Source: CAZXIY01 sp964640935
Lineage (GTDB): Archaea > Thermoplasmatota > Thermoplasmata > Methanomassiliicoccales > Methanomethylophilaceae
Assembly: GCA_964640935.1 (NCBI GenBank)
Contig: CAZXIY010000022.1
Location: 1-19,506 of the forward strand
Length of the DNA: 19,506 bases
Direction of reading: 5' to 3'
Shown: in pieces, positions 1 through 7,391 of the stretch
Layout of the letters: each line of letters starts with the position of its first letter
How positions within the stretch are numbered: the stretch's first letter is position 1
Made by a program: the position numbers and the translations under genes
The notes under the pieces: generated by a model
The model's input: only the letters and a program-made list of their open reading frames with translations
What the model was told of the DNA's origin: nothing
Databases searched by the model: none

Positions 1-587
1 AGAAGCGCAATTTTACTGAGACGGTTGAGTTGGCCATCAATCTCAAAGATGTGGATCTTTCTGTTCCGAAGAACCGTATCGCGGATGATATCATCCTCCC
101 TCACGGCCGCGGAAGAGCAATCCACGTCTGCGTTATTGGTGGTGGCGAACTTGCCTTGAAAGCCAAAGACGTTGCCGACACAGTAATCACACCGGACGAA
201 CTCCAGGCGATCGCTGATGACAAGAAACAGGCGAAGAAACTCGCGAACAGCACTGATTATTTCATTGCCGAGGCCCCATTGATGGCAGTCGTCGGTAAGA
301 GACTCGGTACCGTTCTCGGTCCCCGCGGAAAGATGCCTAAGCCCATACCGCCAGGCACTGACCCTACGGGAATCATCGATGGTCTCCGCAAGACTGTTTC
401 TGTAAGAACGAAAGACAGAATGACCTTCCACGCACCAGTTGGAACGGCAGACATGACCCCCGAACAGTTGGCAGACAACATTGAGACAATACTCAAGCGT
501 GTCGAGCTCAAACTCGAGAAGGGAAAGATGAACATCGCTTCATCTTATGTCAAGACGACCATGGGTCCGTCTGAGAGGTTAATCTGA
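1..587 (+). CDS. rpl1: 50S ribosomal protein L1 (5' partial)
   Basis: Large-subunit ribosomal protein L1, which binds 23S rRNA at the mobile L1 stalk and in many archaea also represses its own operon by binding its mRNA. The reading frame is open from the first base (first full codon at position 3, KRNFTETVELAINL), so the start codon lies before the window. About 195 residues are present; the family is usually about 210-220, so only some 20 residues are missing. Recognisable archaeal L1 blocks are DVDLSVPKNRI, ILPHGRGRA and the L1 signature-like LGPRGKMPKPIPPG. The TTG at 30 lies inside conserved family sequence and is not the start. The stop TGA at 585-587 is followed by a Shine-Dalgarno (GAGGAGG) for the P0 gene 13 bases downstream, so the two are co-transcribed. 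Confidence 0.97.
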   Translation, partial: KRNFTETVELAINLKDVDLSVPKNRIADDIILPHGRGRAIHVCVIGGGELALKAKDVADTVITPDELQAIADDKKQAKKLANSTDYFIAEAPLMAVVGKRLGTVLGPRGKMPKPIPPGTDPTGIIDGLRKTVSVRTKDRMTFHAPVGTADMTPEQLADNIETILKRVELKLEKGKMNIASSYVKTTMGPSERLI

Positions 588-600
588 GGAGGTTCGAAAA

Positions 601-1608
601 ATGGCACACGTCGCAGCTTGGAAGAAGAATCTCGTTAACGAGCTCGTCGATGACATGACCAGCAAACCTATCGTGGCCATCGTGGACATGCATGGTATCG
701 CGGGTCAGCAGATTCAATCTATGAGAGCGGGTCTCAGACAGCATGCTTTGATCAGGATGACCAAGAACAATCTTATGCTCTTGGCTATCGACGAAGCAGC
801 GAAACAGAAGCCCGGTCTCGAGCAGATCAAGTCTGACGTTCACGGACAGTGTGCGATCATCGCAACCGATCTGAATCCGTTCAAACTGTTCAAGCAGCTT
901 GAATCGACGAAGACCGCTGCGCCCGCGAAAGCAGGCCAGATCGCACCGGTTGACATTATTGTCCACCAGGGACCTACACCGTTCGGACCTGGGCCAATTA
1001 TCGGAGATCTTCAGAAATTAGGCCTTCCCGCAGCAATTGACTCCGGGAAGATAGTAATCAGGAAGGAAACAACGTTGGTCAAAGCCGGGGAACCGATTCC
1101 GGCCAACGTCGCAGCAATGCTCCCCAAGCTGGAGATTTTGCCGATGATCGTGGGATTGGATCTCAGATCCGCCTATGAGAACGGTGTTCTCTATCACAGG
1201 GACGTCTTGAACATTCCGGACAATTACTATACAGATATGTTCGCTACGGCCGCATGCAACGCACGCGCATTGGGTGTCGCGATCGCTTACCCGACAACGG
1301 AAACGATCACACCGCTCATAGTGAAGGCGTTCAGGGAGGCAATGGGTCTCTCTATATCGGCCGCGATCCCAACCAGAGACAACATCAAGATGCTCCTTTC
1401 AAAAGCGGACTCTCAGATGCTTTCATTGGCATCTGCAGCAAGCTATACCAACGACACCATAGCTGCAAGGCTTAACGCCGCAGCTGTGGCAGCGCCAGTA
1501 GCAGCCAAAGAGTCGTCCCCGAAAGAGGATAAGAAGGACGTCGAGAAGAAAGAAGAACAGGTCAGCGAGGACGAAGCAGCAGCTGGCCTGAGTGCATTAT
1601 TCGGCTAA
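601..1608 (+). CDS. rpl10: 50S ribosomal protein P0 / L10
   Basis: Archaeal acidic ribosomal protein P0 (L10), the base of the ribosomal stalk: its N-terminal domain holds 23S rRNA and its C-terminal helices bind dimers of P1/L12. Length is 335 residues, typical of archaeal P0. The N-terminal L10 domain (about residues 1-110) is followed by the archaeal/eukaryotic insertion, with PTPFGPGPIIGDL at about 125-137. A charged Lys/Glu linker then leads to the stalk tail SEDEAAAGLSALFG, nearly identical to the tail of the following gene. The start ATG at 601 has the Shine-Dalgarno GAGGAGG about 8 bases upstream. It lies between rpl1 and rpl12, the usual archaeal order. Confidence 0.97.
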   Translation: MAHVAAWKKNLVNELVDDMTSKPIVAIVDMHGIAGQQIQSMRAGLRQHALIRMTKNNLMLLAIDEAAKQKPGLEQIKSDVHGQCAIIATDLNPFKLFKQLESTKTAAPAKAGQIAPVDIIVHQGPTPFGPGPIIGDLQKLGLPAAIDSGKIVIRKETTLVKAGEPIPANVAAMLPKLEILPMIVGLDLRSAYENGVLYHRDVLNIPDNYYTDMFATAACNARALGVAIAYPTTETITPLIVKAFREAMGLSISAAIPTRDNIKMLLSKADSQMLSLASAASYTNDTIAARLNAAAVAAPVAAKESSPKEDKKDVEKKEEQVSEDEAAAGLSALFG

Positions 1609-1628
1609 AATAACGGAGGTTGAATAAA

Positions 1629-1946
1629 ATGGAGTATATCTACAGCGCAATGGTGCTTTACTCTGCAGGCAAGGACATTACTGAGGATGGCATTGCAGCT
1701 ATCCTTAAAGCCGCAGGGGTTGAGCCTGACGCAGCCAAGATCAAAGCTCTGACAGCATCCCTTGAGGGTGTCGACATCAAAGATGCAATCGCAAGCGCAT
1801 CCGTGATGGCAGCACCCGCAGCAGCACCCGCAGCGGCACCCGCCGCAGCAGGAGCGGCTCCTGAATCTAAGAAGAAAGAGGAGCCTAAAGAGGAAGCAGT
1901 CAGCGAAGAAGAGGCTGCAGCTGGTCTGAGCGCATTGTTCGGATGA
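1629..1946 (+). CDS. rpl12: 50S ribosomal protein P1 / L12
   Basis: Archaeal P1-type stalk protein (called L12 but not homologous to bacterial L7/L12). It dimerises on P0 and recruits and stimulates the translational GTPases. It has 105 residues: a helical N-terminal dimerisation domain (MEYIYSAMVLYSAGK), an Ala/Pro-rich hinge (repeated APAAAPAAAP around residues 60-77), a charged Lys/Glu stretch and the conserved tail AAAGLSALFG. The start is taken as ATG 1629 rather than the in-frame TTG at 1620, because GGAGGT at 1615-1620 gives a proper 8-base spacing to the ATG and overlaps the TTG. It is the last gene of the ribosomal operon. Confidence 0.97.
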   Translation: MEYIYSAMVLYSAGKDITEDGIAAILKAAGVEPDAAKIKALTASLEGVDIKDAIASASVMAAPAAAPAAAPAAAGAAPESKKKEEPKEEAVSEEEAAAGLSALFG

Positions 1947-1978
1947 GCCACGGTCGGTTTATACTGACTTATAAAACC

Positions 1979-1998
1979 TTTTAAATTTTCTAAATTTT
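1979..1998 (+). terminator. Oligo-T terminator after ribosomal stalk operon
   Basis: Three T4 runs (1979-1982, 1986-1989, 1995-1998) within a very A/T-rich stretch begin about 30 bases after the rpl12 stop. Consecutive short T-tracts without a hairpin are the usual archaeal intrinsic terminator on the non-template strand. The assignment rests on base composition and position only. Confidence 0.6.
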
Positions 1999-2065
1999 AA
2001 CTATACGGAAGATCATCGAATGTATCTGACAGCATCGACAAGACAAATTCGAAATCATCGATGTG

Positions 2066-2077
2066 TTAAATTAAATA
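2066..2077 (+). promoter_or_regulatory. TATA-box region for the RHH gene
   Basis: TTAAATTAAATA resembles an archaeal TATA box and lies about 40 bases before the start codon of the ribbon-helix-helix gene, in the intergenic gap after the ribosomal terminator. It implies a 5' leader of roughly 12-18 bases, which would contain the Shine-Dalgarno-like GAGAGGT at 2099-2105. Confidence 0.5.
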
Positions 2078-2114
2078 CTGTGACCGTTAATAGTGTCAGA
2101 GAGGTCGATTCGAT

Positions 2115-2411
2115 ATGGCTGTGACAGAAAGGATAACGGTCAGGCTGCCCGCCGACAGGCTGATCCTTCTTCAGAGCCTCGTCACCGAAGGCAAGTACGA
2201 CAACATATCGGATGTAGTCAGGACCGCCGTCGACGAATTCGTCGAAGAGCACTTCACATCTGAGAACATCGCTAAGATCACTGTCGATTTCCCGAAGAAC
2301 AACGTAATGGAATTGGAATCCCTCGTCAGGAACGGCGACTCGATATCATTGGACGATGCGATACGCAACGCCGTGAGAGAGTACACCAAGGCCCACATCA
2401 AGCAGAACTGA
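2115..2411 (+). CDS. Tandem ribbon-helix-helix DNA-binding protein
   Basis: Small 98-residue protein made of two consecutive ribbon-helix-helix (CopG/Arc/MetJ-like) units. The first (about residues 1-47) has the beta strand ERITVRLP followed by two helices ending TAVDEFVEEHF. The second (about 50-96) repeats the pattern with AKITVDFP and helices ending NAVREYTKAH. RHH proteins normally dimerise through the strand, which also contacts the DNA major groove; two units in one chain would make a single-chain pseudo-dimer. Probable role: transcription regulator with an unknown target. It stands alone between its own promoter and the convergent trmJ, so context does not name the target. The start ATG has GAGAGGT upstream. 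Confidence 0.8.
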   Translation: MAVTERITVRLPADRLILLQSLVTEGKYDNISDVVRTAVDEFVEEHFTSENIAKITVDFPKNNVMELESLVRNGDSISLDDAIRNAVREYTKAHIKQN

Positions 2412-3116
2412 TCATTCTTCTTTGTTCTTGTTGATGAGCTTGACTGCGTCGCCGAAAACGCCCATTATGGTGTTGTATTCCCATTTCGTTGGCACAGCGC
2501 GGCCCATGAGTCTCTTGAACATTATGGACGTGCTCTCTTCTCTGAACTCAGGATATCCGACCGCTTTCAGCAGGTTGTCGAAATATTGCATCATAAGTTC
2601 CTTCTCATGCTGATCTGCGGGCTCCGGTCTGACGAGATTCGTGCCGAACAGTTCGTAGAGCACTATGGCCGCCGCATGTGACAGGTTGAGGATCGGATAC
2701 GTTTCGCTGGTGGGTATGTTCACGAGTATGTCGCATCTTGCGAGCTCGTCCTGGAGCAGCCCTGTATCCTCTCTTCCGAAAAGCACAGCTATCTTCTCAG
2801 GATAGTCGTTCACGCGTTCGGCGAATGCACGGGCGGAAATCGGGACCCTGACGTAGTTCTTGTCCCCCTTTGTAGTCACGCCGCTGGTGCCGGCCACCAG
2901 GAAGCAGCCTTGAAGGGCCTCTTCCAGAGTATCGACGATGACCGCGTGCTCGAGGACCTCGGCACCGTGTTTGGCTCTGCGCCAGGCATCGTCGCCTATC
3001 GCGCACGGATGTACGAGATAGAGTTCCTTCACATCGAAATTTGCCATCGATCTGGCTATGGCCCCAATGTTGCCTTCGAACTTCGGTGCGACAACGACAA
3101 CGCGTATATCCGGCAT
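2412..3116 (-). CDS. trmJ: TrmJ-like tRNA 2'-O-methyltransferase (SpoU/TrmH family)
   Basis: SPOUT-class RNA methyltransferase that transfers a methyl group from S-adenosylmethionine to the ribose 2'-OH; the TrmJ branch acts at tRNA position 32. At 234 residues it shows all three SpoU motifs: motif 1 NIGAIARSM at 16-24, motif 2 FGREDTGL at 113-120, and motif 3 IPTSETYPILNLSHA at 134-148. The last two form the trefoil knot that binds the cofactor. The tail after residue 160 matches the C-terminal extension of TrmJ rather than TrmL. The start ATG lies about 25-30 bases downstream of a TATA-like element with no Shine-Dalgarno, so the mRNA is probably leaderless. It yields SAH, which a neighbouring operon consumes. 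Exact position specificity is inferred. Confidence 0.85.
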   Translation of the reverse strand: MPDIRVVVVAPKFEGNIGAIARSMANFDVKELYLVHPCAIGDDAWRRAKHGAEVLEHAVIVDTLEEALQGCFLVAGTSGVTTKGDKNYVRVPISARAFAERVNDYPEKIAVLFGREDTGLLQDELARCDILVNIPTSETYPILNLSHAAAIVLYELFGTNLVRPEPADQHEKELMMQYFDNLLKAVGYPEFREESTSIMFKRLMGRAVPTKWEYNTIMGVFGDAVKLINKNKEE

Positions 3117-3140
3117 AGGTGGCGCGTACCTATGTTTTTA

Positions 3141-3150
3141 CATTTAAGTT
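3141..3150 (-). promoter_or_regulatory. TATA box for trmJ (leaderless)
   Basis: On the minus strand AACTTAAATG is centred about 29 bases before the trmJ ATG. This is the spacing expected for transcription starting at or next to the start codon, and no Shine-Dalgarno is present. Confidence 0.5.
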
Positions 3151-3295
3151 ATTGCGTTCTCCGCCCTCACACAAGAAAAAACCGTAGATTGCAAAGAAGA
3201 GAACGGCATTGCAGACAGATCGTTCACGACATGTTTTTCGACCTACATCTGGGTCGCGGGGTAAGTCTAAGTATCTCCGTTTTATATCACGGCGC

Positions 3296-4033
3296 GTGAG
3301 CATTCCTAAAGATCATCCAAGATACAAATCGCTGATGGTGAGGGAGCATATGGCCGAAATGGTCGAAAAGGGCCTTGTGAACCCCACCGGTCTGATATCG
3401 CACGGAAGGGGGGAGGCGTTCGACTACCTCATGGGCGAGAAAACTACAGCCTCTGCGCTGGAGGCGGAAAAAGCGGCCGCAGCATACCTGCTCAGGGCAA
3501 AGAGACCCATGGTATGCGTCAACGGGAATGCCGCCGCACTGAATGCCAAGGCATTGATCGCTCTGGCGAACGAGATCCCCGCATCGTTGGAGATCAATAT
3601 ATTCCACCGCACCGAAGAGAGGATGGAACTCCTCATCGAATACATGGAGTCCCAGGGTGGAAAGAATGTGCTTGGACGGAATCCTGATGCGAGGATACCC
3701 GGTCTTACATCCGACCGCGCTCTTTGCACGAAGACGCTGTATGACTGCGATGTCATCGTAGTTCCGATCGAGGACGGCGACCGCGCAGAGGCCTTGGTGA
3801 AGATGGGCAAGAAAGTGATTTCTATAGATCTCAATCCGATCTCCAGAACATCCAAGACCGCGACCGTACCGATATCCGACGAGATGACGCGGGCCCTGGA
3901 CAACATAATGGGGTTCATAGGGGAACTCAGGGGCAACGATGCGGAGATCGACAGGATCATTTCATCTTATTCGAGCGAACGCAACCGCAAAGCGACGCTT
4001 AAGGACATCTGCGATTTCCTCGAAACACAGTGA
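3296..4033 (+). CDS. 4-phosphopantoate--beta-alanine ligase (phosphopantothenate synthetase)
   Basis: Archaeal phosphopantothenate synthetase: joins 4-phosphopantoate and beta-alanine with ATP to give 4'-phosphopantothenate for coenzyme A. With pantoate kinase it replaces bacterial PanC and CoaX. At 245 residues it shows the family start IPKDHPRYKSL, then GLISHGRGEAFDYLMGE (about 28-44), VCVNGNAAALN, and the late block VISIDLNPISRTSKTA. The GTG at 3296 is chosen because family members begin a few residues before IPKxHPRY; the in-frame ATG at 3209 would add 29 unrelated residues. No Shine-Dalgarno is visible. A TATA-like TTTATATCAC lies only about 10 bases upstream, too close for this start, so the true promoter is unclear. 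It is the first gene of a five-gene operon, 9 bases before the SAH hydrolase gene. Confidence 0.9.
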   Translation: MSIPKDHPRYKSLMVREHMAEMVEKGLVNPTGLISHGRGEAFDYLMGEKTTASALEAEKAAAAYLLRAKRPMVCVNGNAAALNAKALIALANEIPASLEINIFHRTEERMELLIEYMESQGGKNVLGRNPDARIPGLTSDRALCTKTLYDCDVIVVPIEDGDRAEALVKMGKKVISIDLNPISRTSKTATVPISDEMTRALDNIMGFIGELRGNDAEIDRIISSYSSERNRKATLKDICDFLETQ

Positions 4034-4042
4034 GGTCATGAC

Positions 4043-5284
4043 ATGGACGAGAAGTTACTTGAGAAAGGAATAATGAGACTCCACTGGGCGGAGACCCACA
4101 TGCCCGTTCTGCAGACTATAAGGGCACGTTTCAAAGAAGAGAAACCGCTGAAAGGGCTCAAGATCAGCATGGCCCTGCACACAGAGGCCAAGACGGGCAT
4201 ATTGGCAATAACATTGGCAGAGGCTGGAGCCCACATCCGCCTGGCCAGCTGCAACCCGCTCTCTACAGACGATTCGGTGGCTCTGGCACTGAAGGAGAAA
4301 TACAAACTTGAAGTGTATGCCAAGAAAGGCGAGACGCAGGACGAGTATTACAGTCATCTGAACAGCGTTCTCGACCTCGGGCCGGATTACATAATAGATG
4401 ACGGAGCGGACCTGATCACGATGGTCCATACGACCCGCAGAGAGCTCCTCAAAGATCTGAAAGGGGCCAACGAAGAGACGACTACGGGGATAATCCGTCT
4501 CAGATCTATGTCCAACGACGGGAAATTGGAATTCCCGGTCATGGCGGTCAACGACGCGAAGATGAAGTTCCTCTTCGACAACAGATACGGCACCGGGCAG
4601 TCGGCATTCGATGGATGGATGAATGCGACGAATTTAATGGTCTCAGGCAAGAGCCTCGTCGTGGCCGGTTACGGTTGGTGCGGCAAGGGCATCGCGATGA
4701 GAGCGAAAGGTCTCGGGGCCAATGTCATCGTCACAGAGGTCGATCCGGTAAGGGCCATAGAGGCCAGGATGGACGGGTTCAGGGTCATGAGGATGATCGA
4801 TGCTGTGAAGGAAGCTGACATAATCATGACCGTCACCGGATGCAAGGATATCATCACGAAAAAGGACATCGACGTCATGAAGGACGGATGCATAATGGGC
4901 AACGTGGGTCATTTCGATAACGAGATAAGCAAACCCGATCTCGTCTCGGCCTCGAAGAAGGTGACGCATGTCAGAGAATTCGTTGACGAATACGAGTTAA
5001 AGGACGGAAGACGCGTATGCCTCATAGCCGACGGACGCCTCATGAATCTCGCGGCGGGACAGGGACACCCGGCGGAGATTATGGACATGAGCTTCGCGGT
5101 CCAGGCCCTTTCACTCGAGTACCTTGTCAAGAATCACCAGAAGATGGAGAACAAGGTCTACGCCGTTCCGAACGATATAGATGTGAAGATCGCCGAGCAC
5201 AAGCTTGATGCGATGGGGATAAAGATAGACAAGCTGTCCGAGGCCCAGATAAAATACATCTCGGGATGGGAGGAAGGGACCTGA
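4043..5284 (+). CDS. ahcY: Adenosylhomocysteinase (or S-inosylhomocysteine hydrolase)
   Basis: NAD-dependent hydrolase that splits S-adenosylhomocysteine, the product of all SAM methyltransferases, into homocysteine and adenosine. At 413 residues it matches archaeal and bacterial short forms. Substrate-domain motifs are LHWAETHMPVL near residue 14, SMALHTEAKTGIL near 43 and SCNPLSTDD; further on are NDAKMKFLFDNRYGTGQS and the NAD-binding loop VAGYGWCGKG at about 210-219. GHPAEIMDMSFAVQ lies near the C-terminus. GAGGT at 4032-4036 gives a 6-base spacing to ATG 4043, and the stop overlaps the next ATG by one base (TGATG). In Methanocaldococcus a close homolog works on S-inosylhomocysteine after deamination of SAH. 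That alternative cannot be excluded from sequence, and it would make the neighbouring kinase an inosine kinase. Confidence 0.95.
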   Translation: MDEKLLEKGIMRLHWAETHMPVLQTIRARFKEEKPLKGLKISMALHTEAKTGILAITLAEAGAHIRLASCNPLSTDDSVALALKEKYKLEVYAKKGETQDEYYSHLNSVLDLGPDYIIDDGADLITMVHTTRRELLKDLKGANEETTTGIIRLRSMSNDGKLEFPVMAVNDAKMKFLFDNRYGTGQSAFDGWMNATNLMVSGKSLVVAGYGWCGKGIAMRAKGLGANVIVTEVDPVRAIEARMDGFRVMRMIDAVKEADIIMTVTGCKDIITKKDIDVMKDGCIMGNVGHFDNEISKPDLVSASKKVTHVREFVDEYELKDGRRVCLIADGRLMNLAAGQGHPAEIMDMSFAVQALSLEYLVKNHQKMENKVYAVPNDIDVKIAEHKLDAMGIKIDKLSEAQIKYISGWEEGT

Positions 5285-6201
5285 TGAGGCCGTTCCTGTC
5301 GGTTTACGGACACATTTCCATTGACCAGATAATGTCGGTCGCGGATTTCCCGCTCCCGAACACCTCGGTGAACGTTCTGAAGAAGGATACGAGGATGGGC
5401 GGTACGGGGACGAACATCTCTGTCATGGCAGCATCTTTGGGAGTCCCGACGGCCATATGTTCCTTCGTAGGCGAGGACCTGCCGAAGGATTTCGAGGACA
5501 CTATGAGGGCCAGCGGGGTCATCATGGACGAGCTCGTGAAGGTGAAAGGATTCGACACATCGCAGGCCATGGTGGTCAACGATTCATCGCTGAGCCAGAA
5601 GGTCCTTTTCTATCAGGGGCCGCAGGGATCGGCGTCGTCGTTCGGCAGGATGCTGACCAAGAATGCCAAAGAATCCAGATACGTCCATTTCTGTACCGGG
5701 GAACCGGCCTATTACATTTCTGTAATGAAAGAAGTGAAGGATGGGAAGCGGACATTGGCGATAGATCCTGCCCAAGAAGTCCATAAGATATGGAATGCGG
5801 ATCTTTTCAAGAACGCATACGGCTATTCCGATGCTATATTCTGCAACCAGCACGAGGCCAAATCGATAATGTACTATCTGGGCGTGGAATCGCTGTCGGA
5901 GATAGACAGGCCGCTGATAATATGCACCAAGGGATCTGACGGATGCGATGCGTACATCGACGGAAAGCTCACTCATTTCCCGATAATACAGTCTAACGGG
6001 ACCGTGGATGCCACCGGGGCCGGCGACGGTTTCAGAGCAGGGTTCTATGCCGGGCTGTACCGCGGAATGTCTGTGGAGGAATCTATAATCACGGCGACCG
6101 CCGTATCGTCGTTCGTCGTCGAGAAGATAGGAGCTCTGTCGAATATACCCACATGGGATGCGGTCATGGAACGCGCCGACAGATTGCTCAGCAAGGTGTG
6201 A
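5284..6201 (+). CDS. PfkB-family kinase, probable adenosine/nucleoside kinase
   Basis: Ribokinase/PfkB-fold sugar or nucleoside kinase of 305 residues. Visible are the N-terminal substrate glycine motif RMGGTGTNISVMAASLG at about 37-53, FVGEDLPKDF at 61-70, and the ATP/anion-hole signature DATGAGDGFRAGF at 242-254, with Asp248 the expected catalytic base. The in-frame ATG at 5266 is rejected because GGGAGGAAGGG at 5269-5279 is a good Shine-Dalgarno for ATG 5284, which overlaps the upstream stop as TGATG. Archaeal members include nucleoside kinases such as MJ0406. Lying directly between SAH hydrolase and an adenylate-kinase-like gene, its likeliest substrate is adenosine (or inosine) released by that hydrolase. 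The fold is certain; the substrate is inferred from context. Confidence 0.85.
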   Translation: MRPFLSVYGHISIDQIMSVADFPLPNTSVNVLKKDTRMGGTGTNISVMAASLGVPTAICSFVGEDLPKDFEDTMRASGVIMDELVKVKGFDTSQAMVVNDSSLSQKVLFYQGPQGSASSFGRMLTKNAKESRYVHFCTGEPAYYISVMKEVKDGKRTLAIDPAQEVHKIWNADLFKNAYGYSDAIFCNQHEAKSIMYYLGVESLSEIDRPLIICTKGSDGCDAYIDGKLTHFPIIQSNGTVDATGAGDGFRAGFYAGLYRGMSVEESIITATAVSSFVVEKIGALSNIPTWDAVMERADRLLSKV

Positions 6202-6203
6202 TC

Positions 6204-6740
6204 ATGACGCTCGTAGCGATAACAGGAACGCCAGGTGTCGGGAAGTCCACGGCATCCAAGATACTCGCCGAAAGGCATAAAGTGATAGATATCCACAGTT
6301 ACGCGAAAGAGCACGGTCTATTCGAGGATTTTGACAAAAATGCAGGTTCTTATGACGTCGATGTGGACAAGCTCAGCGATTCGCTGCAGAGCCAGCGTGC
6401 TGTGAACGGTTTTGTTTTCATGGACGGACATCTGTCCCACTTCGTCGACTGCGATTCGATAATCGTCCTCAGATGCGATCCTGCGGTAATCTCCCAGCGT
6501 CTCAAAGAGAGAGGCTACGACGATGCCAAGGTGCTGGAGAACGTTCAGGCAGAGATGCTTGATGTCATTCTCTGCGAATCCATGGATTCCGGCGTCGGGG
6601 ACGTTCACGAGATAGACTGCACGGACATGACCCCGGCGGAGGTCGCCGACAAGATAGAGGATATCATTATCCGCAGAAATGCCGATGACTGCCTGCCTGG
6701 AAAGGTAAATTGGAGTTCGGAGATGGACAGATGGTTCTAG
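6204..6740 (+). CDS. AK6/Fap7-type adenylate kinase
   Basis: Archaeal AK6 (Fap7/hCINAP) family nucleotide kinase of 178 residues. It catalyses AMP + ATP to 2 ADP, and eukaryotic relatives also act as ATPases in maturation of the small ribosomal subunit. The P-loop GTPGVGKST is at residues 8-16, followed by the family sequence GHLSHF and the lid-like RLKERGYDDAKVLENVQAE characteristic of AK6. ATG 6204 is 2 bases after the kinase stop; the longer frame from 6153 would run into the preceding gene and add residues the family lacks. In this operon it could convert the AMP made by the upstream kinase to ADP. A ribosome-assembly role is an equally valid family function. Confidence 0.88.
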   Translation: MTLVAITGTPGVGKSTASKILAERHKVIDIHSYAKEHGLFEDFDKNAGSYDVDVDKLSDSLQSQRAVNGFVFMDGHLSHFVDCDSIIVLRCDPAVISQRLKERGYDDAKVLENVQAEMLDVILCESMDSGVGDVHEIDCTDMTPAEVADKIEDIIIRRNADDCLPGKVNWSSEMDRWF

Positions 6741-7390
6741 ATACCCAAAGATCCAAAGTTGATTTCACGCTGACGCCCGTTGCGAAGAAGATGAAGAATG
6801 TCAATCCGAACATGATCTCGTGGATAGGGTTGATATTGGCCTTCCTGTCTGGGGTGCTGTTCTACTTCAGCTATGACAATCATGCCCTACTGCTGGTGGG
6901 GGCCGCGGTCGTCCTGATATCGGGATACTTCGACGCCCTGGATGGCAAGGTAGCGAAGATGTTCGGCAAAGCATCGAAGAAGGGCGATTATCTCGACCAC
7001 GTCTTCGACAGATACGCCGACGTTTTCATGATAGGCGGCATAGCGGTCAGCGCCTGGTGCAACCCGTACCTCGGAATGCTGGCACTCGTCGGTGTCCTCC
7101 TCACGTCGTATATGGGTACGCAGGCCCAGGCCGTCGGAGCTCCGCGTTTGTATTCCGGATTGCTCGGACGCGCGGACAGGGTCGTTCTCAGTACGCTGTT
7201 CCCGATAATCCAGTATGCGTTCCTCTTCATTGCCGGCGGGGCATATGCGTCATTCGCCTTCACTGTCGGAAGTTACTCCTTCGACATCACGTGGATGGAG
7301 ATCATGATGATTTGGTTCGCTCTGGTGGGCAACCTCACGGCCGTCCAGAGAGCGATCATCACCTGGAAGAATATGAGCAAAGAAGAGTGA
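6731..7390 (+). CDS. CDP-alcohol phosphatidyltransferase (archaetidylinositol-phosphate synthase-like)
   Basis: Integral-membrane enzyme of the CDP-alcohol phosphatidyltransferase family, which joins a CDP-activated lipid to an alcohol phosphate. In archaea the closest function is formation of archaetidylinositol phosphate from CDP-archaeol and inositol phosphate. At 219 residues it has several hydrophobic spans and the catalytic signature DALDGKVAK ... GDYLDHVFDR, with all four metal/substrate aspartates. The usual Arg of DGxxAR is Lys here. ATG 6731 overlaps the AK6 stop by 10 bases; the upstream TTG at 6710 is possible but less likely. The stop is one base from the convergent priL stop. 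It is the last gene of the operon. Other polar headgroups cannot be excluded. Confidence 0.85.
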   Translation: MVLDTQRSKVDFTLTPVAKKMKNVNPNMISWIGLILAFLSGVLFYFSYDNHALLLVGAAVVLISGYFDALDGKVAKMFGKASKKGDYLDHVFDRYADVFMIGGIAVSAWCNPYLGMLALVGVLLTSYMGTQAQAVGAPRLYSGLLGRADRVVLSTLFPIIQYAFLFIAGGAYASFAFTVGSYSFDITWMEIMMIWFALVGNLTAVQRAIITWKNMSKEE

Positions 7391-7391
7391 A

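Noticed and set aside
1800..1860. GC-rich short tandem repeat resembling a satellite
   Set aside because: It encodes the Ala/Pro hinge of the P1/L12 stalk protein, a normal property of this family.
3281..3290. TTTATATCAC as promoter of the pantothenate ligase operon
   Set aside because: It lies only about 10 bases before the GTG start that family alignment favours, so transcription from it would begin inside the gene; not listed as a promoter.
2910..3299. Plus-strand frame of 129 codons over the trmJ start and its promoter
   Set aside because: It overlaps the trmJ coding region and the intergenic promoter, is Arg/His-rich and ends inside the pantothenate ligase start.
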